A stretch of DNA of 64,000 nucleotides from Tardiphaga sp051811025 (lineage in GTDB: Bacteria > Pseudomonadota > Alphaproteobacteria > Rhizobiales > Xanthobacteraceae). A program made the translations under genes and the position numbers. Positions 51,153 through 60,961 of the stretch are shown here, one piece after another. A model generated the notes under the pieces. That model saw only the letters and a program-made list of their open reading frames with translations, was not told the origin of the DNA and made no database searches. Positions within the stretch are counted from its first letter, which is position 1, and each line of letters begins with the position of its first letter. Location: the NCBI RefSeq assembly GCF_051811025.1, contig NZ_JBPWQE010000001.1:3596001-3660000 (forward strand). Reading direction: 5' to 3'.

Positions 51153-51428
51153 CTAGAGCTTCGCTTGGACCGTCCAGAATGACGCCTCCTTATCGGACAG
51201 GTCATTGTGGATGGTGCTGTCGCTCGGAGCGTGTGGACGCAGCCGCCAGGCCTCCGAATTAATCTCCACTTCGAGCTCGTTGTGCGAAGCTGAGATCACC
51301 TTACCTGACACCCGACCTTTGTTTGGGTATTCGAGCGCAAGAATTTCTCCCGGCGCCACCGATTTGGCGGCGACAGAAATCACAGTGCCGGTTCTGATAT
51401 CTTTCTCGTTGATGTAGGCGCTCAGCAT
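51153..51428 (-). CDS. Small hypothetical protein
   Basis: 91 residues from ATG 51428, with GGGAG seven bases upstream; upstream in-frame codons (to 51545) lack a ribosome site. It reads TGTVISVAAKSVAPGEILAL and GRVSGKVISASHNELEVEI, a beta-rich pattern like a small barrel or PilZ-like fold. This is only an impression. No catalytic residues are seen. It ends at the perfect hairpin at 51119-51140. Confidence 0.55.
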   Translation of the reverse strand: MLSAYINEKDIRTGTVISVAAKSVAPGEILALEYPNKGRVSGKVISASHNELEVEINSEAWRLRPHAPSDSTIHNDLSDKEASFWTVQAKL

Positions 51429-51766
51429 CGACGAACTCCCATTGCTTCTTTCGTGACTGGACTTGAATGCAAAGCGCGCCGCACGACGGCACCAGAATGC
51501 TGTTTCTCCAGATGTAGAAACGTGCATGCATCCAGGCGGTTCCACTTGGCGACCTCCCGCAGAGGGCTCGGGACCAATAGAAAAATTCGGGCCGCGTTTG
51601 CGCTCGGGTTTGCAAAGACAGGCGCCTTAAACCGAGACCTCGCGACCGTCCGGATGGCCCGCAACCTCCGAAAGAACAAACGCAGGTGACGAGTCAGAAT
51701 GACGGACGTTGTCCAGTCGAAATGACTGGCCACCGAAATTCTAACAGATTGATTTGTTGAGATTTA
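51429..51766. other. Gap without a recognisable gene
   Basis: About 340 bases between a small gene and tRNA-Lys, downstream of the tRNA in its own direction. Open frames exist on both strands but none shows a ribosome site plus family motif. No repeat or operator was noticed. Confidence 0.4.
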
Positions 51767-51842
51767 TGGTGGGCGCACTAGGGCTCGAACCTAGGACCCG
51801 GTGATTAAGAGTCACCTGCTCTACCAACTGAGCTATGCGCCC
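51767..51842 (-). tRNA. tRNA-Lys (anticodon CTT)
   Basis: A 76-base cloverleaf on the minus strand. The acceptor stem GGGCGCA pairs with TGCGCCC, and the discriminator A plus CCA are encoded. The D arm contains AGCTCAGTTGGTAGAGC. The anticodon arm is GTGACTCTTAATCAC, giving anticodon CTT. The T arm contains GGTTCGAGCCC. All stems are paired, so the gene looks functional. Confidence 0.97.
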
Positions 51843-51958
51843 GGATCCAGATCCGGATATCCCCGTGGGGACGGCGTCGTTTAGCAAAGCGATCCGGGGA
51901 TGTCCAGCGACGCTGTCACAAAAATTGCACCGTTTTTCGCAATCGCGAAAATGCGAAA

Positions 51959-51981
51959 AAGCCGCTGGATTTCAGCGGCTT
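51959..51981 (-). terminator. Terminator after the LTXXQ gene
   Basis: AAGCCGCTG and CAGCGGCTT form a perfect 9-base stem with a 5-base loop. On the minus strand a T-run follows. It lies 35 bases past the stop of the gene at 52016. Confidence 0.75.
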
Positions 51982-52015
51982 CTTCGTCATTGCAACCGTG
52001 GAAAACTGCTCCGGA

Positions 52016-52669
52016 TCAGAGCCGTTCGGCGCCCGGCGCGGGGTTGTGCTCGAATCTGTCGCCGCGGCCGCCGGGACCGCGATCGTCGTCATCGCCGAAA
52101 TGCGGGCGATCGAAGCCGGGAGGGCCAAATCCCTCGCCTTCGAAGCTGCCGCGCTCGAAGCCTGGGCGAGGTCCGCGGTGACGCCAGCCGCCCTCCCCGC
52201 CACCGAAGCCGCGGTCCATATGGGTCAGCACTGCCAGTCGGCGCTTCTGGCCGTCATCGAGGGTCTTGTAGAGCGGGTCGGCGGCATCGGCGATCTTCTT
52301 CAGCGCGGCGGCCGTGGTGGCCATGTCGCCGGCGCGCTGCTGCAGGCGGGCGACCGGATTGTCCGGCGTGTCGGTCCGCTTCGCGTCGTCGTCGCGGTTC
52401 TTGCGCTCTTCCATGCGCGCATTGGCGCGGTCGATGCGCAGCTTGGCGAAATCGCGCACCGCGCTCTCTACCGCCGGCCACATCTTCTCCTGGTCCGGCG
52501 TCAGCTTGAGCCCGGCTTTCACCGCGGCGATGCGCGCATCGGCGAAGGCAGCGCGGTCTTCGGGATTCATTCTGATGTGATGATGCATCCATGGCCGATG
52601 CTGGGCATAGACCGCGGTAGAACCGGCGATCACGGCGACAGCGGCACCAGCGAGCAAGATCTTCTTCAT
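52016..52669 (-). CDS. Periplasmic LTXXQ-motif protein (Spy/CpxP family)
   Basis: 217 residues with a signal peptide (KILLAGAAVAVIAGSTAVYAQ). Two LTxxQ-type helices are visible: KAGLKLTPDQEKMWPAVESA and the later KTLDDGQKRRLAVLTHMD. The C-terminal 60 residues are Gly/Arg/Asp-rich and disordered. Spy and CpxP relatives act as periplasmic chaperones or dampers of envelope or metal stress. The His-rich start (HRPWMHHHIRM) may bind metal ions. It stands alone, with its own terminator downstream. Confidence 0.85.
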   Translation of the reverse strand: MKKILLAGAAVAVIAGSTAVYAQHRPWMHHHIRMNPEDRAAFADARIAAVKAGLKLTPDQEKMWPAVESAVRDFAKLRIDRANARMEERKNRDDDAKRTDTPDNPVARLQQRAGDMATTAAALKKIADAADPLYKTLDDGQKRRLAVLTHMDRGFGGGEGGWRHRGPRPGFERGSFEGEGFGPPGFDRPHFGDDDDRGPGGRGDRFEHNPAPGAERL

Positions 52670-52785
52670 GGCAACCTCCTTTGGAAAGTCACCTGAAGAT
52701 GATCCCGCGCCGCCGGACCTTCAACTTACGCTTTGGCCATGTGGTGTCGCGATGTGTTGTCGCAATATTTACAGCCGCAATTTCG

Positions 52786-54111
52786 TCACAGCATCCCGAG
52801 AACGCGCGGCAGCCACAGCGAGATCTCCGGGATGAAGGTCACCGCAACGAGGAACATCAGCATGGTCAGCAGCCACGGCCACACCGCGATGGTGAGTTCC
52901 GTGATGCCCATCTTGGCGATGCCCGACGCGACATAGAGATTGAGGCCCACTGGAGGATGGCACATGCCGACCTCCATATTGACCACCATCAGGATGCCCA
53001 AATGCACCGGATGCACGCCGAGCTTGACCGCGATCGGGAACAGGATCGGCGCGGTGATCAGCACGATCGATGACGCCTCCATCACATTGCCGGCGACCAG
53101 CAGCAGGATGTTGACGAAGATCAGGAACGTCCACCAGTTGACGCCCATGTCGACGATCCAGGCGGTGAGCTGCTGCGGAATCTGTTCCGACGTCATCAGG
53201 AACGAGAACAGCACCGCATTGGTAATGATGTAGAGGATCATCGCGCTCATGCTGGCTGAGCCGAGCAGCACCCGCGGCACGTCCTTCAGGCCCATGTCCT
53301 TGTAGACGAACACCGCGATGATGAAGGCATAGACGGCGCTGACCGCCGCGGCTTCCGTCGGCGTGAACCAGCCGCGATAGATGCCCCCGAGCACGAGGAA
53401 GATCAGCAGCAGGCCCCAGATACATTCGCGGAACGCCTTGAAGCGCTCGCCCCATGATGCCCGCGGCAGCCGCGGATAGTCGAACTTCCAGGCGCGATAC
53501 ACCGTGGTGGCGCCGAGCAGCGTCGCCAGCATCAGGCCGGGAATGACGCCGGCGATGAACAGCTGGCCGACGGAGGCCGAGGTGACGCGCGCGCCATCGG
53601 GGCCGAGCGCGACGCTGCCACCGGTCGCCACCGCATAGATCACCATCACGATCGATGGCGGGATCAGGATGCCCAATGCGCCCGACGTCGTGATCACGCC
53701 GGCGCCGAAGCGCTTCGGAAAGCCCTGCGCGACCATGGCGGGCAGCAGGATCGAGCCGATCGCAATCACGGTCGCTGGTGACGAGCCGGAGATCGCCGCG
53801 AACAGCGCGCAGGCCATCACGCCGGCGAGGCCGAGACCGCCATACCAGTGCCCGACCATCGAGGTCGCGAAATTGATCATGCGTCGGGCGACGCCGCCAT
53901 GGGTCAGGAAATTGCCGGCGAGAATGAAGAACGGGATCGCCATGATCTCGAAATTCTCGATGCCGGTGAACAGTTTCAGCGCCACCGCCTCGATCGGCAC
54001 CTGGGTCAGGAAGAACAGGAAGGTGAGCACCGTCAGGCCGAGTGCGATCGAGATCGGCATGCCGGTGAGCATTAGCGCAATGAGCAGCGCGAAAATAAAC
54101 AGCGTGGTCAT
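52786..54111 (-). CDS. dctM: TRAP transporter large permease (DctM family)
   Basis: 441 residues and about 12 helices. The frame is open to 54519, but ATG 54111 overlaps the dctQ stop (ATGA) and starts MTTLFIFALLIALMLTGMPI as expected. Family blocks include IPFFILAGNFLTHGGVARRM, GSSPATVIAIGSILLPAM, GILIPPSIVMVIYAVATGG and HPPVGLNLYVASGIA. It is the ion-coupled import channel of a tripartite transporter that uses the binding protein at 54878. Substrates of this type are often C4-dicarboxylates or other organic acids; here unknown. Confidence 0.93.
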   Translation of the reverse strand: MTTLFIFALLIALMLTGMPISIALGLTVLTFLFFLTQVPIEAVALKLFTGIENFEIMAIPFFILAGNFLTHGGVARRMINFATSMVGHWYGGLGLAGVMACALFAAISGSSPATVIAIGSILLPAMVAQGFPKRFGAGVITTSGALGILIPPSIVMVIYAVATGGSVALGPDGARVTSASVGQLFIAGVIPGLMLATLLGATTVYRAWKFDYPRLPRASWGERFKAFRECIWGLLLIFLVLGGIYRGWFTPTEAAAVSAVYAFIIAVFVYKDMGLKDVPRVLLGSASMSAMILYIITNAVLFSFLMTSEQIPQQLTAWIVDMGVNWWTFLIFVNILLLVAGNVMEASSIVLITAPILFPIAVKLGVHPVHLGILMVVNMEVGMCHPPVGLNLYVASGIAKMGITELTIAVWPWLLTMLMFLVAVTFIPEISLWLPRVLGML

Positions 54112-54719
54112 CGGGCGCCCTCCGGCGTCGGACCAACCGCCGTGTCGACGTCGATGCCCTCCACATGGGTGTGATCGTGATGCGGCAGATCGTCGAAGCG
54201 GAAATAGCTGTAGGCGACCTGCAGAAAGCGGAAACACATCAGATAGGAGCCAAGCGGAATGCAGAGATAGACGATCCAGCTCGGCAGCTCGAGATCGGGC
54301 GATGTCTGGTCGGTTTGCGACAGACCCATCACGAAGCTCGCGCCCATGGTGCCGATGATGCCGGTGAACAGCGCGCCGCACAGAAGGCCGAACAGGATGG
54401 TGCCCTTGCGCCATTTCGGCGGCAGTTGCAGCACCAGCACATCGACGCCGACATGGATGCCGGTGCGCACGCCGTAAGCCGCGCCGAACTTCGCCATCCA
54501 CACGAACATGTAGATGCAAAGTTCCTGCGCCCAGGACAAATGGATGCCGGCGAGAAACTTATAGGCCGCCATCGCGCCGGGCAGATTGCGATACGACACC
54601 ACGAAATCGGTGGTGTAGCGATGCGCCACGGCGACAAAGATCACCACCGTCGCCGCGCCGATCAGCGTCGCGATCAGGGTTTCCTCGAGACGATCGAGGA
54701 TGCGTAACAAGAACCGCAC
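54108..54719 (-). CDS. dctQ: TRAP transporter small permease (DctQ family)
   Basis: 203 residues with four helices: TLIATLIGAATVVIFVAVAH near the N-terminus, WAQELCIYMFVWMAKFGAAYG with the conserved W-x-E pattern, ILFGLLCGALFTGIIGTMG, and SWIVYLCIPLGSYLMCFRF. RTGIHVGVDVLVLQLP is the typical DctQ loop. The cytoplasmic tail is His/Asp-rich (DDLPHHDHTHVEG). It is longer than usual. It couples to DctM by a four-base overlap. A 158-base spacer with a palindromic repeat separates it from the binding-protein gene. Confidence 0.9.
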   Translation of the reverse strand: MRFLLRILDRLEETLIATLIGAATVVIFVAVAHRYTTDFVVSYRNLPGAMAAYKFLAGIHLSWAQELCIYMFVWMAKFGAAYGVRTGIHVGVDVLVLQLPPKWRKGTILFGLLCGALFTGIIGTMGASFVMGLSQTDQTSPDLELPSWIVYLCIPLGSYLMCFRFLQVAYSYFRFDDLPHHDHTHVEGIDVDTAVGPTPEGAR

Positions 54720-54751
54720 GAAATATGTCCCCTTCCCCTTGGCCGCCTGGC

Positions 54752-54862
54752 GGCGGCCTCATGGTGAGGAGCGCGCCTCCTGGCGCGCGTCCCCAACCAT
54801 GAATATCGTTCACTCACCCTTCGAGACGCGGCCCAATCAGGCCGTTCCTTAGGGTGAGGTCT
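54752..54862. repeat. Extragenic palindromic repeat (REP/BIME-like) inside the TRAP operon
   Basis: Two hairpins lie in the dctP-dctQ spacer. GCGCGCC and GGCGCGC (54771-54777, 54782-54788) pair around TCCT. CTCACCCT (54813-54820) pairs with AGGGTGAG (54851-54858). The CCTCATGGTGAGGAGCGCG text resembles a repeated intergenic element familiar from Bradyrhizobium-group genomes. It may stabilise the dctP message or weaken read-through into dctQM. Confidence 0.6.
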
Positions 54863-54877
54863 CAGCTACGCTGCGCC

Positions 54878-55879
54878 TCAATTGGTCTTCGCGTTGGCTT
54901 CCTTCTGGAACGCCGCGATCAGATCCTTGCCGACGCGCGACGCCATGTCCGCGGTCACCGGCTCCAGCGCCTTCATCCATTCGGCGCGCTCTTCCGGCTT
55001 CAGCTCGTAGAAAGTGGTGGTACCGGCCTTCTTCATCGCGACGATGGCGTCGTCGTTTTCCGTCTGCGACAGGCCGTTGGCATAGGCTGTGGCATCATCC
55101 ATCGCCTTCTCGACTTGCGGCTTCACGTCGGCCGGCAGACCGTCCCAGAACTTCTTGTTCACGATCACGGCGTAGCCGATATAGCCGTGGTTCGAGAGTG
55201 TTATGTGCTTCTGCACTTCGTGCATCTTCTGCGTATAGACGTTGGACGGCGTGTTCTCGTTGCCGTCGACGACGCCGGTCTGCATCGCCTGATAGACTTC
55301 CGAGAAGGCCAGCACCTGCGGGATGGCGCCGAGCGCGCGCATCTGGGCTTCCAGCACCTTCGACGACTGGATGCGCAGCTTCATGCCCTGGAAGTCGGCG
55401 ACCTTATGCATCGGCTTGTTCGAGGTCATGATCTTGAAGCCGTTGTCCCAGTAAGCGAGACCCTTGATGCCCTTGGGCTCGAGCTTCGCCAGCAGGCCCT
55501 TGCCGATCGGCCCGGTGGTGATGCGGGTCAGCGCCGCCTTGTCCGGCAGGATGTAAGGCAGGTCGAACACCTCGAATTCCTTGACGCCGAGCGGGCCGAA
55601 CTTGGCGAGCGAAGGCGCCAGCATCTGCACGGCACCGAGCTGCAGCGCCTCGACCTCTTCCTTGTCCTTGTAGAGCTGCGAGTTCGGATAGACCTCAACC
55701 TTCACCTTGCCATTGGTGTATTTCTCGGCAAGTTCCTTGAACTTCTCCGCGCCCTGCCCCTTCGGCGTATTCGGCGCAACGACGTGGCTGAACTTGATGA
55801 CGATGGGCGATTGAGCGGAGGCCGGACCGGCCAGCGCGAGCGCTGCGATCGACGCTGCGGCCAAAATAAACTTGCGCAT
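54878..55879 (-). CDS. dctP: TRAP transporter periplasmic binding protein (DctP family)
   Basis: 333 residues from ATG 55879 (GGGAG nine bases upstream); the longer frame to 55963 adds no family text. The signal peptide is RKFILAAASIAALALAGPASA. Conserved blocks are IKFSHVVAPNTPKGQGAEKF, LRIQSSKVLEAQMRALGAIP and EVYQAMQTGVVDGNENTPSN, the latter holding the arginine and loop that bind a carboxylate. The R in LRIQSS is the key carboxylate-binding residue in the family. It captures an organic acid for DctQM. Confidence 0.92.
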   Translation of the reverse strand: MRKFILAAASIAALALAGPASAQSPIVIKFSHVVAPNTPKGQGAEKFKELAEKYTNGKVKVEVYPNSQLYKDKEEVEALQLGAVQMLAPSLAKFGPLGVKEFEVFDLPYILPDKAALTRITTGPIGKGLLAKLEPKGIKGLAYWDNGFKIMTSNKPMHKVADFQGMKLRIQSSKVLEAQMRALGAIPQVLAFSEVYQAMQTGVVDGNENTPSNVYTQKMHEVQKHITLSNHGYIGYAVIVNKKFWDGLPADVKPQVEKAMDDATAYANGLSQTENDDAIVAMKKAGTTTFYELKPEERAEWMKALEPVTADMASRVGKDLIAAFQKEANAKTN

Positions 55880-56019
55880 GATGTTCTCCCTGTTGGCCGC
55901 GCGGAGCTGTTTTAAGAAGTCGCTGCGCTTGGATGCCACAGGGAGCTTTATCGTCATCGGCAATCAAACGCCATCGCTCCCTTCGCAGGGGTTGCAGCAA
56001 AAGCTTTACTGCAATGCAA

Positions 56020-56047
56020 AAACGCGGCGTCTTGCGACGCCGCGTTT
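56020..56047 (-). terminator. Strong terminator after leuA
   Basis: AAACGCGGCGTC and GACGCCGCGTTT form a perfect 12-base stem with loop TTGC. On the minus strand a T-run follows. It lies 29 bases past the leuA stop and upstream of dctP. Confidence 0.8.
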
Positions 56048-56075
56048 CATTGCGCGTATAGGTTTTGGGAAACGA

Positions 56076-57644
<1,569 letters not shown>

Positions 57645-57672
57645 AGGATATTCCTTAAGTCAGGGCGCTACT

Positions 57673-57756
57673 GTCTGGGCGCCAGGGGAAGCTGATGGTC
57701 TGCGTGTCATGATCCCCTGAGTACCCAGGCCAAATGGCCCAGACGGCGCTCAGGGG
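57673..57756 (-). promoter_or_regulatory. leuA attenuator with mutually exclusive pairings
   Basis: In RNA order (minus strand): CCCCTGAG (57756-57749, overlapping the leader stop codon), GTCTGGGC (57744-57737), CTCAGGGG (57721-57714), GCCCAGAC (57680-57673). The first pairs perfectly with the third and the second with the fourth; the two pairings cross, so they exclude each other. A ribosome at the leader stop would block the first segment and free the second-fourth pairing; one stalled on leucine codons would allow the first-third pairing. No T-run follows, so control may act on translation or Rho. The pairings are seen; the mechanism is inferred. Confidence 0.6.
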
Positions 57757-57878
57757 CAGATAAGCAGAAGCAGCCCGCCAAGAAGCAGGTTCGAACGCAG
57801 CGCAGCCGGAATCGCGTCAGGAGCAGCGGCAACAGCCACTCCCCCGGAAACTCCAACCATGTCGCTGCGAATCAGCAT
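57750..57878 (-). CDS. Leucine-rich leader peptide of leuA
   Basis: 42 codons from ATG 57878 (AAAGGTG six bases upstream) to TGA at 57750. The peptide ends NLLLGGLLLLICP, with seven leucine codons (CTG/CTT) among nine, a classic amino-acid-sensing leader. Its stop codon overlaps the first arm of the attenuator hairpin, and leuA starts about 105 bases further. A second ATG at 57860 lacks a ribosome site. Leader-peptide attenuation of amino-acid biosynthesis genes is established in alphaproteobacteria. Confidence 0.65.
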   Translation of the reverse strand: MLIRSDMVGVSGGVAVAAAPDAIPAALRSNLLLGGLLLLICP

Positions 57879-58143
57879 TGCCACACCTTTAGGCCCGCAT
57901 CCTCGGCCAAAACCAGTCTCAAGGAAAACCCTTGATGGTTCGTTGCCAACCGGAGCCTCCGGTCGTTCTAGACGACAAGTGCTGGGGCCTGCAACGGCTA
58001 AGAGGGTCAGGAAGACTGACCTAAATCCGTGTGAGAGGCGCTCGGGCGCGTGACCGACTGGCCCAGCCAGAAACCGCGGAACTGGACGTTTTCCCAACCA
58101 CCCTTTTGCCCTAAGACCGAACGGCAATTGCGAGGACAGGACA

Positions 58144-59037
58144 ATGACTTTCGCTAGGGGATTATCCGCCTTCCCGATCACACCCATGAACACGAATGGA
58201 AGGGTCGATACGCCCGCGCTGCGGCGGCTGGTGGCGCCCTTGGCCGCCGCCAAAGTGGATTCCATCGGGCTGCTGGGCAGCACCGGGTCGTATCCGTTCC
58301 TCAGCCGTGACGAGCGCCGGCGCGCCACTGAAGCCGCCATGGCGGAGGTGAATGGCCGCGTCCCCGTGCTGGTCGGCATCGGCGCGCTGCGCACCGACGA
58401 AACAATCAACCTCGCCCGCGACGCCAAGGCGGCCGGCGCCGCTGCCGGCCTGCTCGCGCCGGTGTCCTATACGCCGCTCACCGAGGATGAAGTCTTCGAG
58501 CACTTCAAGGTGGTGGCCGGCGAGAGCAAATTGCCGATCGTCATCTACGACAATTTCGCCACTACGCACTTCAAGTTCACGCCCGACCTTGTCGGCCGCA
58601 TCGCACGTATTCCCGGCGTCGTCGCGGTGAAAGGCACCTCCCCCGAAGCGAGCCTCGCCGCAGATCACCTGAAGCAGATGCGCGCTGCCGTGCCATCAGG
58701 CTTCTCCGTCGGCTATGCCGGCGACTGGAATTCAATGGAGACGCTGCTGGCCGGCGGTGACGCCTGGTATTGCGTGGCGGCGGGCCTGTTTCCCAACAGC
58801 TGCCTTGCCATCACCCGCGCGGCGCAGGCCGGCAATGCCGACGAAGCGCGCCGCCTCAACAACGCGATGCAGCCACTGTGGGATCTGTTCAAGCAGTTCT
58901 CCAGCCTGCGCGTGATGTATGCGGCTGCGGAGCAGATGGGGCTGACGGATGCGAAGCCACCGCGCCCGGTGCTGCCATTGAACGACGCGGCACAGGACAA
59001 GGTTGCAGAGGTGCTGAAGGAATTGAAGCTGAGTTAG
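58144..59037 (+). CDS. DapA-family aldolase/dehydratase
   Basis: 297 residues, the family's usual length. GLSAFPITPMNTNGRVDTPA starts the TIM barrel. GSTGSYPFLSRDERR replaces the common GTTGE loop. The Schiff-base lysine is K163 in GVVAVKGTSPE, and Y135 is in IYDNF where classic members have Y-N-x-P. Loss of the usual TTGE text argues against true dihydrodipicolinate synthase. Relatives cleave or dehydrate 2-keto-3-deoxy sugar acids, hydroxyprolines or similar. It is a single gene, divergent from the leuA leader and convergent with ppk2. Substrate unknown. Confidence 0.87.
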   Translation: MTFARGLSAFPITPMNTNGRVDTPALRRLVAPLAAAKVDSIGLLGSTGSYPFLSRDERRRATEAAMAEVNGRVPVLVGIGALRTDETINLARDAKAAGAAAGLLAPVSYTPLTEDEVFEHFKVVAGESKLPIVIYDNFATTHFKFTPDLVGRIARIPGVVAVKGTSPEASLAADHLKQMRAAVPSGFSVGYAGDWNSMETLLAGGDAWYCVAAGLFPNSCLAITRAAQAGNADEARRLNNAMQPLWDLFKQFSSLRVMYAAAEQMGLTDAKPPRPVLPLNDAAQDKVAEVLKELKLS

Positions 59038-59047
59038 CGGTAAAATA

Positions 59048-59199
59048 CGTCATTCCGGGCGAGGCCGGCGCCAGCCGAACGCGACCCGGAATCTCGACGT
59101 GTTCATCGCTGCGTTTTATTACTGCGGGATTCCAGGTTCGCGCGCGCAAAGATGCGCACGCGCCTTCAGGCACACCAATTGGTATGCCGGGGAATGACG
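59048..59199. repeat. Intergenic repeat with inverted ends
   Basis: CGTCATTCC (59048-59056) and GGAATGACG (59191-59199) are perfect 9-base terminal complements. Within, CCCGGAATC and GGATTCCAGG words give further pairing. It fills the space between convergent genes. Elements of this CGTCATTCCGGG type are familiar dispersed repeats in the Bradyrhizobium group. It may help end both transcripts. Confidence 0.6.
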
Positions 59200-59207
59200 A
59201 GCTAAGC

Positions 59208-60188
59208 CTACTTCTTCGCCACTTTCTTCTTGGCCTTCTTGGCCACCTTCTTCTTCGCGAGTTTCTTCACCACAGACTCGCTTTCCCGTGGCGGCCCTTC
59301 CTTCTCCAGCGCCTCGCGGATCAGCGTAAAGTCCTTCTTCGCCTCGCCGTCGACGGTAGGGAAGTGCAGGTCCAGCTTCTCCAGCGCGTTGACGATCGCC
59401 GAGCCGATCACCACCCGCGAAAACCATTTGCGATCCGCCGGCACCACATGCCACGGCGCCTCCTCGCAGGACGTATGCTTGATCAGGTCCTCATAGGCGT
59501 CCTGATACTTATCCCACAACGCGCGCTCGGCGATATCGGCCGATGAGAACTTCCAGTTCTTCGCCGGCTGCTCGAGACGATCGAGGAAGCGCTCGCGCTG
59601 CTCTTCCTTGGAGACGTTGAGAAAGAATTTCAGCACCACGGTGCCGTTGCGCGCAAGATACTTCTCGAAGGCGGTGATATCATCGAAGCGCTCGCGCCAA
59701 ATATCCTTCGTCATCAGCTCCGCCGGGATCTTCTGCTTGGCGAGGATTTCCGGATGCACTCGCACCACCAGACATTCCTCGTAATAGGAGCGGTTGAAGA
59801 TGCCGATACGTCCGCGCTGTGGCAGCGCGATGGTATGGCGCCACATGAAATCGTGATCGAGTTCGTTCGACGACGGCGTCTTGAACGCATGCACCTCGCA
59901 CCCCTGCGGATTGATGCCGTCGAACACGCTTTCGATGGCGCTGTCCTTGCCGGCCGCATCCATGCCCTGGAAGATCAGCAGCAGCGACCAGCGGTCCTGC
60001 GCATAGAGCTTTTCCTGCAGTTCCTGCAGCCGGCGCCGGTTGGCCTCGATGATCTTCTTGCCAGTCTCCTTGTGCAGCCCGCCGCTGGCATTGGTGTCAT
60101 GCGCCTTGAGATGGAAAGCCTTCGACCCGTCAATCCGATACGGCTCGATATAGGACTTCAACGCAGACACAACTGGCTTGGCAGACAT
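59208..60188 (-). CDS. ppk2: Polyphosphate kinase 2 family protein with lysine-rich tail
   Basis: 326 residues from ATG 60188; the frame upstream to 60464 is non-coding in character. PPK2 motifs: Walker A FQGMDAAGKDSAIESVFDGI, lid NRSYYEECLVVRVHPE and TPSSNELDHDFMWRHT. It phosphorylates nucleoside mono- or diphosphates using polyphosphate. The last 22 residues are an Ala/Lys/Val repeat (KKLAKKKVAKKAKKKVAKK) of the kind found in histone H1-like proteins. This is not part of the catalytic domain and could bind polyphosphate or nucleic acid. Subclass I versus III is not determined. Confidence 0.93.
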   Translation of the reverse strand: MSAKPVVSALKSYIEPYRIDGSKAFHLKAHDTNASGGLHKETGKKIIEANRRRLQELQEKLYAQDRWSLLLIFQGMDAAGKDSAIESVFDGINPQGCEVHAFKTPSSNELDHDFMWRHTIALPQRGRIGIFNRSYYEECLVVRVHPEILAKQKIPAELMTKDIWRERFDDITAFEKYLARNGTVVLKFFLNVSKEEQRERFLDRLEQPAKNWKFSSADIAERALWDKYQDAYEDLIKHTSCEEAPWHVVPADRKWFSRVVIGSAIVNALEKLDLHFPTVDGEAKKDFTLIREALEKEGPPRESESVVKKLAKKKVAKKAKKKVAKK

Positions 60189-60253
60189 GAGATCGGCAAC
60201 TCCGGGACGCGGGAGCTGCAAGCGTAGCGTGCCGACGGCACCGACGCCAGACG

Positions 60254-60952
60254 TCAGAGCTTGGCCGCCAGGAAGGCCCGGATATAGGCCGGCATCGTCT
60301 CGGTAAAATCGCTGACGCTCCGCACCAGATGAATGGCGCTCAGCTCCTGATCGTCCTGCGTAGCCAGGCTGGCCTCGATCCGCGCCCGCACAGCGTCGCC
60401 CGGCACAGCCAGATCGAGAATACGAATCATCGCCATCAGCGATCCGGCCTGCACGACATCCCACTGATCGGCTGCGCGGTAATCGTCCGGCGTCAGGCCG
60501 ACCTCCTCCGCCGTCTCACGTGTCACGCTGCCCGGGATGTCGACCGCGTCGCCGCGCAGGTCGTTGAGATCCGGTGTGCCGGCCGGAAAGTAGATCTTGC
60601 CGGCATTGGCTGTGTGCTGGCCCATCTCGCCAAGCACGAAGGCCCCGTCGCTCGTCCTCAATGCACCCATACCGAACCCGTTGAACACCGACGCGTCCGG
60701 GAAGCCCCAGTCGCGCCAGGCGAGAAAACTAGCGAAGTCGGTCTGGAAATAACGTGCGCTGAACGTATCGCCTGCAAAGACCGGGTCGCGGGCCATCAGA
60801 ATCTGACCATTGAACATTTCCGGCTTCGCGCGACGCGCCTCGGTAAAATGCGCGTCGATCTTGTTGCGATGCTCATGTGCAAACGGCCACCGCCATTCAC
60901 GATAGACGAGATCAAGCTCTTTGACGGGAAGAAGAACGAGTTCTGCCGTCAT
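60254..60952 (-). CDS. Nudix-related hydrolase (NUDT19-like)
   Basis: 232 residues. The key Nudix piece RETAEEVGL lies near residue 150 (DIPGSVTRETAEEVGLTPDD), preceded by FPAGTPDLNDLRGD, where the GxxxxxE part is degenerate. The length and placement resemble eukaryotic NUDT19-type hydrolases of CoA or nucleotide derivatives. It carries no signal or membrane segment. It lies between ppk2 and an importer gene on the same strand, ten bases before the binding-protein stop in genome order. The substrate is unknown. Confidence 0.7.
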   Translation of the reverse strand: MTAELVLLPVKELDLVYREWRWPFAHEHRNKIDAHFTEARRAKPEMFNGQILMARDPVFAGDTFSARYFQTDFASFLAWRDWGFPDASVFNGFGMGALRTSDGAFVLGEMGQHTANAGKIYFPAGTPDLNDLRGDAVDIPGSVTRETAEEVGLTPDDYRAADQWDVVQAGSLMAMIRILDLAVPGDAVRARIEASLATQDDQELSAIHLVRSVSDFTETMPAYIRAFLAAKL

Positions 60953-60961
60953 TGCGTATCT

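Noticed and set aside
51453..51689. Plus-strand frame of 78 codons before tRNA-Lys
   Set aside because: No ribosome site, Arg/Ala-rich random-looking composition, no motif.
57674..57710. Short MTRRPSASPGAQTVAP frame as the leuA leader
   Set aside because: It has no leucine codons; the upstream 42-codon frame with the leucine run fits far better.
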